A stretch of 64,000 bases of DNA from Galbibacter sp038433465. Its GTDB lineage: Bacteria > Bacteroidota > Bacteroidia > Flavobacteriales > Flavobacteriaceae. Under the pieces are notes generated by a model. That model had not been told where the DNA came from. It saw only the letters and a program-made list of their open reading frames with translations, and searched no databases. Made by a program: the position numbers and the translations under genes. Positions 15,324-25,629 of the stretch are shown here, one piece after another; positions within the stretch are counted from its first letter, which is position 1, and every line of letters starts with the position of its first letter. The stretch is taken from the NCBI RefSeq assembly GCF_038433465.1, contig NZ_JAESVF010000001.1, positions 434,001 to 498,000 of the forward strand, written 5' to 3'.

Positions 15324-18167
15324 ATGAAAATGAATCTACTTTTAAGACTCGCATTTTTTATGTCAGTTTTAATATCTACACTTGGCTACGGACAGGGTCA
15401 AGTAAAAGGAAAAGTTCTTGATGGAGACACCCCCCTACCTGGAGCAAGCGTTTCGGTAAAAGGTCAAAGTATTGGTACTGCAACTTCTTTTGACGGAGAT
15501 TTTACAATCTCAAATTTAGATGACGGAAGCTATACTATTGTAATTTCGTATATAGGATACACTTCAGCAGAAAAAAGTTTTAATATTGAAAACAGCAGTG
15601 ATGTAAATTTAGGAGATATAATTCTTTCTGAAGGAGAATTACTAGATGAAGTTGTTGTTAAGAGTGCTTATAGACCATCTCAAGCAAGAGCTTTAAATAT
15701 TAAAAAAGCTTCTTTAGCAATTGCTGAAGTTCTCGCTGCAGATGCAATTGGAAAGCTTCCAGATAGAAATGCTGCAGAAGCCGTACAACGACTTCAAGGT
15801 GTTTCTATTGAAAGAGATATGGGTGAAGGACGTTTTGTATCTGTAAGAGGTACTCCTATTCAATGGAGTTCTTCAACATTAAACGGAAACAGGATGCCTA
15901 GCGCAAGTGGAGATTATGAAAACAGAGGTGTACAAATGGACATCTTCCCTTCAGAATTAATTCAGTATGTAAAACTCTCTAAGGCTATCACACCAGATAT
16001 GGATGGAGATGCTATTGGTGGGTCTGTAGATTTTATAACAAAATCTGCACCACACTCTGAAACCCTTACTGCAAATATTGCGGGAGGATATGTAGACCAA
16101 TCTGAAGACCCTACCTATAATGCATCAATTGTATATGGAAATAAAATCACAGACAAACTTAGCTTTATAAGTTCTGCAGTAATTTGGGATCGTTCCACAG
16201 GTTTAGATCAGTTTAGAGGTTTATATGATTACAACAACCCAGACCCTATTCAATCTTTCTCGATAAACGAATTACAGTTAAGAGATTATCTAGCCAAACG
16301 CCGTACCCTCGGTTTTAACTTAGGTCTTGATTATCAAATAAACAAAAACAATAAAGTTTATTTTAAAGGCTTATATAGTCAATATCTAGATCAACAATCT
16401 GTTAGAGAAACCTATTTTACTTTTAATCAAAATTCGGTTACAACTCAGGCTAGGCATGCAGATTATTTAACAGATTTATACTCTTTACAACTCGGAGGAA
16501 AATCAATTCTAAACGATGCTTTTACAATTGATTGGTCTGTTAGTACCGATAAATCATCGTTTAAATTTAATTCGCCAGACAATTTAGATGATGCTGATAG
16601 AGGATACCCAATTGTAAATTTCAAACAACCAATGCAGTACGGAAACTTATCTTCTGATGGGTTAAAATATTTTGCCACAGATGCTCCAGATGGTATAGGA
16701 GATACGGGAGATGTGATATTACCGCATGTTACAACAGCTTTAGATCCATCAATGATGAATTTAAATCAAATTATCTTATCGCAAAATAATAACGAAGAAA
16801 GAGATTATAGAGGTCAGTTTGATATTACAAATACAATTAGTAGTAGCTTAACATTAAAAGGAGGCTTCAAGTATGTAAATAAATATAAAAAAGTTGATAG
16901 AAAAGTATTGGTTTGGATGCCAACAGCTGCACTGGGAATTCCAAATAGTCCTATAACTACAATTAATGATTTAGAAACTGAAGAGTTTCCATACAACGGA
17001 GGATTTCTAACAGAGGTAGATGAGCCATACAATGATGTAATTATAAACCAAATTACAGACAATCAAATCGACCAGATGTTTACTCCAGAGTTTCAACAAA
17101 ATGCTAGTCTTTTACAAGTACAAGGTCCCGATGCAAGTTCAAATCTAACTAGCTCTTATAGCGGTACTGAAAATGTATATGCTTCATACCTCATGGGAAC
17201 ATACAAATTAAATAACAAATGGCAATTTGTTGCAGGTTTTAGAAATGAGTACAATGCAATTTCGTTTAGCGGTAAAGAAGTTGTAAATACAGAAAATGGG
17301 CAAGAAGTACAAGATATTACGCAAAACAATAATTACAACGCCTTCTTACCAATGGCTCATTTCAAGTTTAGCCCTTCTGAAAATACAATCCTAAGAGGTG
17401 CCTATACCAGATCTTTTGCTCGTCCTGATTTTGGAGACCTTAATCCTGGAACATTTATAAACGAAATCTCTCAACAAATTACACAAGGAAACACAGATCT
17501 TAAACCAACATTTTCAAACAACTTCGACTTAATGTTTGAACATTATTTTGGTGACGTAGGTATTTTAACTGGTGGTGTGTTTTATAAAGATTTAAGCAAT
17601 GTTATCTATGACGATCAAAATGTAGTAGTACTAAACGGAGAAAACTATTTATCGTCTCGTCCAGAAAATCTTGAATCGGCTACTTTATTTGGATTTGAAA
17701 CCGGAATTAGTAAACGTTTTACCAAACTGCCTGGTTTCTTAAGTCACTTTGGTATTGAAGGTAATTATACTTATATCGACTCAAAAGTTGATGTTCCTTT
17801 CTTTCAAGGAGAAGAGGTTACTATGATTGAAACTACACTTCCAAAGCAAGCTAAACATATTTTTAACGCTATACTGTTTTATGAAAGCAATAAATTTATG
17901 GCTCGAATTGCTGGAAATTACAAAGGGAAATACTTAAACGAAATTAGGTCGAGTGCAGGTCCAGAGCATTATGCCTATTTTGACGAAAATTTCACTGTAG
18001 ATTTTTCATCCTCTTACGCCATATCTGATAAATTTAGATTATATCTAGAGCTAAACAACATTACAAATGCACCAAATAGATATTATCACGGAGTTTCTAG
18101 TAGAGTAGAGCAAGAGTCTTACTTTTCATTTAGAGGACAAATTGGGTTAACGTATAGCATCTTCTAA
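15324..18167 (+). CDS. TonB-dependent outer membrane receptor
   Basis: This 947-residue protein has a signal peptide (1-25, ending 'GYGQG') and a CarboxypepD_reg-like domain ('GKVLDGDTPLPGASVSVKG'). A TonB-box-like 'LDEVVVKSAY' near residue 110, a plug and a 22-strand barrel follow. It ends 'FRGQIGLTYSIF', with the aromatic C-terminal residue required for barrel assembly. There is no SusD partner. The next gene is a secreted PI-PLC-like enzyme, so the receptor may import a product of that enzyme, such as an inositol phosphate or a glycerophospho compound. That substrate is inference only. Confidence 0.93.
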   Translation: MKMNLLLRLAFFMSVLISTLGYGQGQVKGKVLDGDTPLPGASVSVKGQSIGTATSFDGDFTISNLDDGSYTIVISYIGYTSAEKSFNIENSSDVNLGDIILSEGELLDEVVVKSAYRPSQARALNIKKASLAIAEVLAADAIGKLPDRNAAEAVQRLQGVSIERDMGEGRFVSVRGTPIQWSSSTLNGNRMPSASGDYENRGVQMDIFPSELIQYVKLSKAITPDMDGDAIGGSVDFITKSAPHSETLTANIAGGYVDQSEDPTYNASIVYGNKITDKLSFISSAVIWDRSTGLDQFRGLYDYNNPDPIQSFSINELQLRDYLAKRRTLGFNLGLDYQINKNNKVYFKGLYSQYLDQQSVRETYFTFNQNSVTTQARHADYLTDLYSLQLGGKSILNDAFTIDWSVSTDKSSFKFNSPDNLDDADRGYPIVNFKQPMQYGNLSSDGLKYFATDAPDGIGDTGDVILPHVTTALDPSMMNLNQIILSQNNNEERDYRGQFDITNTISSSLTLKGGFKYVNKYKKVDRKVLVWMPTAALGIPNSPITTINDLETEEFPYNGGFLTEVDEPYNDVIINQITDNQIDQMFTPEFQQNASLLQVQGPDASSNLTSSYSGTENVYASYLMGTYKLNNKWQFVAGFRNEYNAISFSGKEVVNTENGQEVQDITQNNNYNAFLPMAHFKFSPSENTILRGAYTRSFARPDFGDLNPGTFINEISQQITQGNTDLKPTFSNNFDLMFEHYFGDVGILTGGVFYKDLSNVIYDDQNVVVLNGENYLSSRPENLESATLFGFETGISKRFTKLPGFLSHFGIEGNYTYIDSKVDVPFFQGEEVTMIETTLPKQAKHIFNAILFYESNKFMARIAGNYKGKYLNEIRSSAGPEHYAYFDENFTVDFSSSYAISDKFRLYLELNNITNAPNRYYHGVSSRVEQESYFSFRGQIGLTYSIF

Positions 18168-18185
18168 AATAGAATTACAAATTTT

Positions 18186-18215
18186 AATCAATCCTTCAAA
18201 AAAGGAGGATTGATT
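18186..18215 (+). promoter_or_regulatory. Intercistronic hairpin between the TonB receptor and PLC genes
   Basis: A perfect 10-bp stem, AATCAATCCT / AGGATTGATT, has a 10-base A-rich loop but no T tract, so it is not a typical terminator. It starts 19 bases after the receptor stop. It may stabilise the receptor mRNA or reduce readthrough. Confidence 0.5.
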
Positions 18216-18246
18216 CTCTCCTTAATATTATAATAAATCAATAAAA

Positions 18247-19458
18247 ATGAAAATTAATAACATCATTATAGCTACTTTCCTATTTTCAGGATTGGTAAGC
18301 ACACAGGCTCAAGAAAAAGAATTTAGTAACATCCCTAAAGATTTAAAAATAAACGAAATTCAAGTTTTAGGCACACATAATAGTTATTCAAAACCAATAG
18401 ATCCGCGAGTACTTTCATATGCAGGCGCAGCAATTGACAAAATGATGCCAAAATTCATGGCGAACATGCCAGCTGAAAAAATGGAAAGTTTTAAAGAAAA
18501 TCACCCTAATGATATTTCTTTTGCTGATGGTTTAAATTACGAACATCCTCCATTTCCTGAACAACTAGATGCAGGATTAAGAAACTTAGAAATTGACGTT
18601 TTTTATGACCCTGAAGGTGGAAGATTCACACAACCTGCAGCATACGAGTTTTTTAAAAAGCAAGGTATTACCGATTTACTACCTTTTAATAGTGAAGACC
18701 TAAAAAAACCTGGTTTTAAAATGATGCATATTGCCGATATGGATTTTAGAACTCACTACCCAACGCTAAAACAAGGGTTAGAAGATTTAAAAAAATGGTC
18801 TGATTCTCACCCAAACCATATCCCTATTTTTATCCAAGTAGAAGCAAAAGACAGTGGTATGCCGTTATTTCCAAACGCAACAGAAGTATTACCATTTACA
18901 GAAGAAGCATTTGATGCGTTAGATAAAGAATTTGTCGACGTTTTAGGAAGAGATAAAGTTATTACTCCTGATGATATTAAAGGAAATTACAATACACTTA
19001 AAGAAGCTGTCCTAAATAAAAATTGGCCTACTGTAGACGAAGCTAGAGGAAAATTCATCTTTCTATTATTACCTTCTGCTGGAGGTATAGACAGAACTTC
19101 TCCGTATACAAATAACCGTCCAAACTTAGAAGGCAGATTAATGTTTATGCGTTCTACCGAAGAAGATGATTTTGCTGCTTTCTTTCTATTAGATAATGCT
19201 ATTAAAAGACAAGAGGATATCAAGAAATATGTAAAATTGGGCTACATGGTTAGAACTCGATCTGACATTGAAACTTATGAAGCTAAAATAAACGATTATA
19301 CACGTGCAAATGCTGCATTTTCAAGTGGAGCTCAAGTAATTTCTACTGACTTCTACAAACCAGGAAATCCATATAAAACCCCTTATTATGTTCAACTCCC
19401 AGGTGGTGATGTTGCCCGATGCAATCCTATAAACGCAATCGATAAGTGTGAAAAATAA
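18247..19458 (+). CDS. Secreted Ca2+-dependent phosphoinositide-specific PLC-like protein
   Basis: Residues 1-21 are a signal peptide ending 'STQAQ', so the 403-residue protein is exported. The mature N-terminus has 'IQVLGTHNSYSKP', with the likely catalytic H44, and 'LRNLEIDVFYDPEGG', the acidic and metal-binding segment of PLC-like TIM barrels. The overall match is to the Ca2+-dependent PI-PLC family found in environmental bacteria. Two cysteines near the C-terminus (NPINAIDKCEK and the preceding ARC) may form a disulfide. It is downstream of a TonB receptor and followed by a strong terminator. Confidence 0.82.
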   Translation: MKINNIIIATFLFSGLVSTQAQEKEFSNIPKDLKINEIQVLGTHNSYSKPIDPRVLSYAGAAIDKMMPKFMANMPAEKMESFKENHPNDISFADGLNYEHPPFPEQLDAGLRNLEIDVFYDPEGGRFTQPAAYEFFKKQGITDLLPFNSEDLKKPGFKMMHIADMDFRTHYPTLKQGLEDLKKWSDSHPNHIPIFIQVEAKDSGMPLFPNATEVLPFTEEAFDALDKEFVDVLGRDKVITPDDIKGNYNTLKEAVLNKNWPTVDEARGKFIFLLLPSAGGIDRTSPYTNNRPNLEGRLMFMRSTEEDDFAAFFLLDNAIKRQEDIKKYVKLGYMVRTRSDIETYEAKINDYTRANAAFSSGAQVISTDFYKPGNPYKTPYYVQLPGGDVARCNPINAIDKCEK

Positions 19459-19490
19459 TGTAACTGTTTGTTGCTTGATTTAATTCCAAA

Positions 19491-19526
19491 AAAAACGGCT
19501 TTATGAAATTTCATAAAGCCGTTTTA
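19491..19526. terminator. Bidirectional intrinsic terminator
   Basis: A near-perfect stem, AAAACGGCTTTATGAAA / TTTCATAAAGCCGTTTT, lies between the convergent PLC and RND permease genes. It has T-rich sequence on the right and A-rich sequence on the left. Confidence 0.85.
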
Positions 19527-19547
19527 TATTTAAGTTTGAGTTACAGT

Positions 19548-22500
19548 TTACACTGGAGAAACCTCTTCCAATTGCTCTACAACTTCTTCTTTTTTACTTC
19601 TAAATTTCACTTTAATTAAGTACACAATGTAAAATAACAATGGTACAATAATTAACGTAAGGAAGGTTGCAATTATCAATCCGAAAATTACAGTCCAAGC
19701 TAATGGCCCCCAGAAAATTACGTTATCTCCACCCATATAAATATCTGGATCGAAATTGGTAAACAGCGAGAAGAAGTCAATGTTTAATCCAATTGCCAAC
19801 GGAATTAACCCTAAGATCGTGGTAATTGCCGTAAGTAATACAGGACGTAACCTTGCTCTACCCGACATTACCAAAACTTCTTTCATATCTTCTTTTGAAA
19901 GCATGTCGTTATCTTCCGTAAGTCCAAGTTTTAATTTTCTTCTATCAATCAGAATTTGCGCATAATCGAGTAGTACCACTCCGTTGTTTACCACAATTCC
20001 CGCAAGAGAGATAATTCCCATCATCGTCATCATAATAACAAACGACCATCCTGTAACCATCAATCCTCCGAAAACTCCAATAAAGCTTAAGAAAATTGCC
20101 AACATAATGATAGTTGGTTTAGAAATTGAACTAAACTGGAAGATAAGAATCAGCATAATAAGTCCTAATCCAGAGAAGAAAGCTCCCATTAAGAAACTCA
20201 TTTGTTTTTGCTGTTCTTCTAACTGCCCCGTATAATCGATATGAATTGATTGTGGCACCTCGAAATTGCTCATTTCCTTCTGAATTTTCCCAACAATTGC
20301 ACCAGCATCGGTATATCCTGGAGCTAAACCAGAATAAACAGTTACCACGCGTTTTAAATCGCGATGCTTAATCGCACTAAACGAAGATGTATTTTTTTGT
20401 TTTGCAACTGCAGAAACTGGAATTTCTTTGATTTGCCCAGAAGCTTGATCTCTAAAAATAATATTCTGATCGAACAACGCACTTGGATTGTACCTTAAGT
20501 CTTCGTTGAAACGTACATAAATATCATAATCGTCTCCATCTTCTTTGTAAATCCCTGCTTTCTCACCAAAAATAGAACGACGTAATTGGTTTCCAACTTG
20601 CCCTACGGCTACGCCAAGCTCTCCAGCTTTTTGACGATCAACCTCAACTACCATTGCAGGCTTTCCTTTGTTTACATCAATTTTTAACTCTTCAACTCCT
20701 GCAACATTTCGAGTATTGATATAATCTCTCATTTTTTCGGCAGTTGCAATAAGCTCATCGTAATCTTCTCCGCTCAATTCAATATTAATAGGATATCCAG
20801 CAGGTGGTCCAACCGCATCTTTTTCAACAGAAATAGCAACTCCAGGGAAAATTCCTTTTAATGCTTCCTGAACTTTTTTACGTAGCTCTTCACTGTCTTT
20901 TCCTCTACGGAATTTATACTCGCGCATGGTAGCGGTAATCTTTCCTTTATGAGGCATTTCGGCACTAGAACCACCATCGGTTTGCGGATTTCCAGCTCCT
21001 TCTCCAACTTGAGAAACTGCCGATTCTACCATAAAGTTATAATCGCCATCCATATATTCATCAGCATATAAAACAGCATACACGCGCTTTTCTATTTCTT
21101 TTGTAATGGTATTGGTTTTGTCGATATCGGTTCCTTGAGGATATTCGATATATACAATAATTTGGTTTGGCTTATTGTCTGGGAAAAACTCCACATTAGT
21201 ACGTCCGCTTCCCAGCGATGCTCCAAACAACATAAACACTACAACTAACAAAGCAAAAGTTCCTCCAACATAAAAAGCAGGTCGCCATCCTTTTAAAGAA
21301 CCTTTAAGTGCATTTTGGTATTTGTCTTCCATCCACGTTAAAATATGCGTCTGGAAATAATCTGCTGCGCGTTTTAACCAATAACGGTATACCCAAAACA
21401 TTATCGCTGTAAAAATCATAAGGGTTCCGATACCGCGAATTGCACCACCAAATATCAAAATTAAAAGTCCTGGAACTCCCAAAATTATACTCAGTCTGAT
21501 AAGTTGTTTACGCGTTAGTCTTTTCTCGGCTGTATCCATAAATTCTGACACTAACATCGAGTTCATGAAAATAGCTACCACCAACGACGAACCTAATACA
21601 ACTGAAAGTGTTATCGGGAAAAACTTCATAAATTCTCCCATCACTCCAGGCCACATTCCTAGCGGAATAAACGCCGCAACTGTAGTTGCTGTAGAAATGA
21701 TAATTGGAAACGCAATTTCTCCAATTCCTTTTTTAGCAGCTTCAATACGCGACATTTTTTCTTCGTCCATCAAACGATAAACGTTTTCTACTACCACAAT
21801 TCCGTTGTCCACCAACATCCCGAGTCCCATAATAAGTCCGAAGAGAATCATGGTGTTTAGCGTATATCCTAAAGTTTGCAATATCATGAACGACATAAAC
21901 ATAGACATAGGAATGGCAAACCCAACAAACAAGGCATTTCTAAATCCTAAAAAGAACATTAAAACACCTACTACCAATATAATTCCGAAGATGATATTGT
22001 TCACCAAATCATTTACTTGATTAAGCGTTTGCGACGATTGGTCGTTGGCTACCGAAATAGATAAATCTGGCGGTAAATATTCTCTCTCTGCAGTTTTAAT
22101 AATTTCTTGAATATGCTCAGAAGCTTCAATCATGTTTTTACCTGCTCGTTTTTTCACATCGAGCATCACCACGTTCTTTCCGTTTTCTCTCGCAAAAGTG
22201 GTTTTATCTTCTTCTTTAAAAGTTACTTGCGCAATATCTCTTAAATACACCACTCCGTTTTGCGATTTTACCACAAAATTGTCGAGCTCTTTTGGGTCTT
22301 CAACTTCTCCTAAAATCCTAATGGTACGTCTTTGTCCGCTTGTAATCATGTTTCCTGCCGACATGGTTACGTTTCCGTTTCTAATGGTGTTCAACACATC
22401 GTCAAAACTAATTTGTGCGGCCATCATTTTGTACACATCTACAGCAACTTCCACTTCTTTTTCTTGTGCTCCGCGGATGTCTACTTGCTTAATTGCAGGG

Positions 22501-23048
22501 AGTTCTTCAATTTTATCTTCGAGATACTCACCATATTCTTTTAATTTATCAACAGGATAATCTCCTTGAATATTGATGTTTAGAATTGGCATTTCTTCTG
22601 AAAGATTCAAGTCAAAAACATTTGGCTCCACCTTTGCTCCGTTAAAAACAGGCCAATCTTCACCTGCTTTTTCGGCATCTACTTCGTCTTTTACTTTTTG
22701 TTTAGCGGCTTCAACCGTAATTCCTTCGTCAAACTCAACAGTAATAATTCCGTAGTCCTCTTGCGAAGTAGAAAGAATCTCCACTACGTTACTTACATTT
22801 TTAAGTTCGTCTTCGAGCGGGTCTACGATAAGTCGCTCAATATCTTCAGCAGTATTTCCTGGATATGGTGTACTGATGTATATTTTTGTTTCTTTTACCT
22901 CCGGAAAAGACTCTCGCGGCATCCCGAAATAGGCAGAGACTCCTAACACCAAAACAATCGCAATCATTACATAGATGGTTGTTTTGTTTTCGATAGCCCA
23001 GGACGATAGTCCAAATTCTTTATCGGCGTTTTTATTTATTTTACTCAT
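19548..23048 (-). CDS. RND efflux transporter permease
   Basis: This is the inner-membrane pump of a tripartite efflux system driven by proton motive force. It has 1166 residues, longer than the ~1040 of AcrB because of an extended central linker ('IRGIGTLMIFTAIMFWVYRY') between the two halves. The N-terminal 'MPRESFPEVKETKIYISTPYPG' and 'MILFGLIMGLGMLVDNGIVVVENV' are typical RND signatures. The second half has 'GIISLAGIVVNNGVVLLDYA' and 'RLRPVLLTAITTILGLIPLA'. It overlaps no neighbour and starts 6 bases after the adaptor stop. The substrate (drug, lipid or other) is not readable. Confidence 0.95.
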   Translation of the reverse strand: MSKINKNADKEFGLSSWAIENKTTIYVMIAIVLVLGVSAYFGMPRESFPEVKETKIYISTPYPGNTAEDIERLIVDPLEDELKNVSNVVEILSTSQEDYGIITVEFDEGITVEAAKQKVKDEVDAEKAGEDWPVFNGAKVEPNVFDLNLSEEMPILNINIQGDYPVDKLKEYGEYLEDKIEELPAIKQVDIRGAQEKEVEVAVDVYKMMAAQISFDDVLNTIRNGNVTMSAGNMITSGQRRTIRILGEVEDPKELDNFVVKSQNGVVYLRDIAQVTFKEEDKTTFARENGKNVVMLDVKKRAGKNMIEASEHIQEIIKTAEREYLPPDLSISVANDQSSQTLNQVNDLVNNIIFGIILVVGVLMFFLGFRNALFVGFAIPMSMFMSFMILQTLGYTLNTMILFGLIMGLGMLVDNGIVVVENVYRLMDEEKMSRIEAAKKGIGEIAFPIIISTATTVAAFIPLGMWPGVMGEFMKFFPITLSVVLGSSLVVAIFMNSMLVSEFMDTAEKRLTRKQLIRLSIILGVPGLLILIFGGAIRGIGTLMIFTAIMFWVYRYWLKRAADYFQTHILTWMEDKYQNALKGSLKGWRPAFYVGGTFALLVVVFMLFGASLGSGRTNVEFFPDNKPNQIIVYIEYPQGTDIDKTNTITKEIEKRVYAVLYADEYMDGDYNFMVESAVSQVGEGAGNPQTDGGSSAEMPHKGKITATMREYKFRRGKDSEELRKKVQEALKGIFPGVAISVEKDAVGPPAGYPINIELSGEDYDELIATAEKMRDYINTRNVAGVEELKIDVNKGKPAMVVEVDRQKAGELGVAVGQVGNQLRRSIFGEKAGIYKEDGDDYDIYVRFNEDLRYNPSALFDQNIIFRDQASGQIKEIPVSAVAKQKNTSSFSAIKHRDLKRVVTVYSGLAPGYTDAGAIVGKIQKEMSNFEVPQSIHIDYTGQLEEQQKQMSFLMGAFFSGLGLIMLILIFQFSSISKPTIIMLAIFLSFIGVFGGLMVTGWSFVIMMTMMGIISLAGIVVNNGVVLLDYAQILIDRRKLKLGLTEDNDMLSKEDMKEVLVMSGRARLRPVLLTAITTILGLIPLAIGLNIDFFSLFTNFDPDIYMGGDNVIFWGPLAWTVIFGLIIATFLTLIIVPLLFYIVYLIKVKFRSKKEEVVEQLEEVSPV

Positions 23049-23054
23049 GGACTA

Positions 23055-24215
23055 TTACTTTAATATTTGAACGTTTTGCCCTTCTTGAACGCTACGTGCT
23101 CCTTCTTTAATGATGAAATCTCCAGTTTTAACTCCTTCTAAAACCTCTACTAAATCTCCTTGTGTTTTTCCAGTTTTAATAACCGATTGATGCACTTCTG
23201 CTTCTCCGCTATCTTTTATGTTTGTAGCGATGTACACATATTGATTTCCTTCGGAATTTTCAGAAATTACACTCTGCGGAATTAAAAATGCATTCTCACT
23301 TGTATAGTCGTTAATAATAACTTTGGCAGTTAAATTTGGTTTTACCAATCCGTTTTCGTTTGGCACTCCAACTTCAATTTTAAAAGAACGGTTACTCGGA
23401 TTGATATAGTTACTTACTTGTCTAACTTCAGTTTCAATCTTTTTATTTATCACAGGAAAATCTGCAATCACACGTGTTCCTTTATCAATACTTGCCAAGT
23501 ACTTCTCTGGTACTTCCGACTCGATATACATATTGTTTAAACTTACAATTCGCATTAATGGCGTTCCCATAGCAACATTGCTTCCTTGCTCCGACATAAT
23601 TTCTTCAATCGTTCCAGAAAATGGTGCTACTACGGTTGCTTTTGCCAATTGTTTTTCCAACTGCGCAACAGCACTTTTATTAGACTCGTATTGTGTTTTT
23701 GCTTGTAAGTATTGTATTTCTGAACCTATGTTTTGGTCCCATAAACGCTTTTGACGTTCGAAAGTAGTTTCCGATAAGTTTGCTTGCGCCTTTAACTGTG
23801 CTATTTGTGCCGACAAACCTCCATCGTCAATACGTGCCAATACTTGTCCTTTTTTAACGCTTTGTCCTTCTTTTACTAAAAGTTGTTGTACCGCTCCAGA
23901 ATATTCAGCATTAATAATAATGTTTTCTTTGGTGCTTACATTTCCACGCAATTCTATGTAATGATTAAACAACGTGTCCTTAACTTTTAACGCAGTTACC
24001 AAAGCATAATTTTTTGCTGTATCGAGCTTTTTAACCGCTTCGTTTAATGCTTTTAACTCTGCACCAAGTTCGTCGTGCACAGCATTTATCTCTTCGCGTT
24101 TTGCTTTAATTTTTTCTAAATCTCCGCTCGCAATAACATCTTCAACAGAAGAATTACCTCCACCACATGAAACTAAAATGGCTGCTAGTATTGTTAATAA
24201 ATATGTGTTTTTCAT
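23055..24215 (-). CDS. RND efflux periplasmic adaptor (membrane fusion lipoprotein)
   Basis: The N-terminus 'YLLTILAAILVSCGGG' is a lipoprotein signal with the acylated cysteine at 17. A coiled coil (residues ~30-70 and ~140-190) and a lipoyl/barrel-sandwich domain ('EGQSVKKGQVLARIDDG' and 'ATVVAPFSGTIEEI') follow. A beta-barrel and a membrane-proximal domain end the 386-residue chain. The protein connects the RND pump to the TolC-like channel encoded just upstream. An unusual charged coiled coil precedes the first lipoyl half. Confidence 0.94.
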   Translation of the reverse strand: MKNTYLLTILAAILVSCGGGNSSVEDVIASGDLEKIKAKREEINAVHDELGAELKALNEAVKKLDTAKNYALVTALKVKDTLFNHYIELRGNVSTKENIIINAEYSGAVQQLLVKEGQSVKKGQVLARIDDGGLSAQIAQLKAQANLSETTFERQKRLWDQNIGSEIQYLQAKTQYESNKSAVAQLEKQLAKATVVAPFSGTIEEIMSEQGSNVAMGTPLMRIVSLNNMYIESEVPEKYLASIDKGTRVIADFPVINKKIETEVRQVSNYINPSNRSFKIEVGVPNENGLVKPNLTAKVIINDYTSENAFLIPQSVISENSEGNQYVYIATNIKDSGEAEVHQSVIKTGKTQGDLVEVLEGVKTGDFIIKEGARSVQEGQNVQILK

Positions 24216-24258
24216 GTCTCTTTTTATTGTTTTTTAATGGTCTGGAACCGAAGTTGTT

Positions 24259-25626
24259 TTAGTTATTTTCTGAATTATTTCTGTTTGAAAGATTTGGTGT
24301 GTTCAACACAGTTTCGAGTGTTGCTTTGGTATCGATTACGTCCAACATCGAATTGATATATTCTTGCTGAGCGGTGTACAACTGCGTTTGCGCCTGACGC
24401 AAATCGAAGCTGGTAGTAATACCTTCTCTGTATTTAATTAAGTTTTTACTCTCGATACGCTCGGCCAATTTCAAGTTGCTGTCTGCTGTATGATAATTTT
24501 CAATTGCAAACGTATAGTTACTTTTTGCTCTTTGTAAATCGAGATTTATTTGTTCTGTAGTCTGTACAAAATCGGTTTTAGCTTGTTCCAACGCGATTTT
24601 TGCTTGTTGCGTACGAGCACTTCTTTGTAACGAACTAAAAATAGGCACATTCATACTCACTCCAAAAATAGAAGATTGGAACCAAGAAGTCTCGCTATCA
24701 AAAAATATAAACTCGTTATCGTAGGCAGCAGTACCGTAATTTATAAATCCGTTTAAAGAAGGTAGCGCCTTACTCTTTTCGAGTTTCAACTCTAAATCTC
24801 TTTGCTCGGTTAAATTTTTAGCAATTCTATAATCTACATTGTTCTCAAAACTAAACTCGCTATCTGTCAATGCAACGCTAACACTCTCCATCGTTAAAGA
24901 TTCCAAACTATCTTCAAGTGTTACCGAAGCATCTACTGGAATCCCCAAAGCTAAATTTAGCATTTGCTTTGCGATAGATTCCATACGTTTTGAATTGCTC
25001 AATTCATTTTGAATTTGAGCCGTTGTAATTTGCAATTGCTCAACATCTTCTTCTTCAGCAAAACCATTTTCGTACATCGCTTTTGCTTCATTTAAATTAT
25101 CGTTTAACGTTGTTAAGTTTTTCTCTAAAATTGAAATACTCTCTTGCGTTAACAATACACTTCCGTAGGCATTTATCACACCACGACGCACTTCTAAAAG
25201 TGTTTTTTCGTTGGCATTTTCATTGTAATCAACAAAAACTTTCGCAGCTTTTAAGCCCACCAAATACGAACCGTCAAAAATAAGTTGCGATAAAGTTCCA
25301 GTTAATGTCATGCTTTGCTTAGTACCAAAAGTAACAGGTGTAAATGTACCTGGCTCCCCACCAGCAATTTCGGCCGGAAGTAATGTTACGGGCTGCTTTA
25401 GCTGATTTTGATAATCAACAGCACCGTTAATTTGCGGTAATCCTGCAGCTGTAGTTTCCCATTTTTTCTTAATCGATTTTGCAATTTCGCGCCTAGAATT
25501 AATAGCTGTGTAACTACTATCGAGTGCAAAATTTATAGCCTCATCAAGCGAAAAACTATATGTTTTGTCTTGAGAAAACCCAAAGGTTGTGATTAATAAA
25601 ATAGCGATGATTGCTAATTTTCTCAT
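24259..25626 (-). CDS. TolC-family outer membrane efflux channel
   Basis: Residues 1-18 form a signal peptide ('IIAILLITTFGFSQ'). The 455-residue mature chain shows the two long repeats of TolC family proteins, with 'LDEAINFALDSSYTAINSRREI' in the first and 'DLRQAQTQLYTAQQEYINSML' in the last helix. It forms the exit duct of the RND system. It lies 3 bases after the TetR stop codon and 43 bases before the adaptor gene. Confidence 0.94.
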   Translation of the reverse strand: MRKLAIIAILLITTFGFSQDKTYSFSLDEAINFALDSSYTAINSRREIAKSIKKKWETTAAGLPQINGAVDYQNQLKQPVTLLPAEIAGGEPGTFTPVTFGTKQSMTLTGTLSQLIFDGSYLVGLKAAKVFVDYNENANEKTLLEVRRGVINAYGSVLLTQESISILEKNLTTLNDNLNEAKAMYENGFAEEEDVEQLQITTAQIQNELSNSKRMESIAKQMLNLALGIPVDASVTLEDSLESLTMESVSVALTDSEFSFENNVDYRIAKNLTEQRDLELKLEKSKALPSLNGFINYGTAAYDNEFIFFDSETSWFQSSIFGVSMNVPIFSSLQRSARTQQAKIALEQAKTDFVQTTEQINLDLQRAKSNYTFAIENYHTADSNLKLAERIESKNLIKYREGITTSFDLRQAQTQLYTAQQEYINSMLDVIDTKATLETVLNTPNLSNRNNSENN

Positions 25627-25629
25627 CGG

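Noticed and set aside
21565..22560. Open frames on the plus strand opposite the RND permease gene
   Set aside because: They have no family features and mirror the coding pattern of the real gene.
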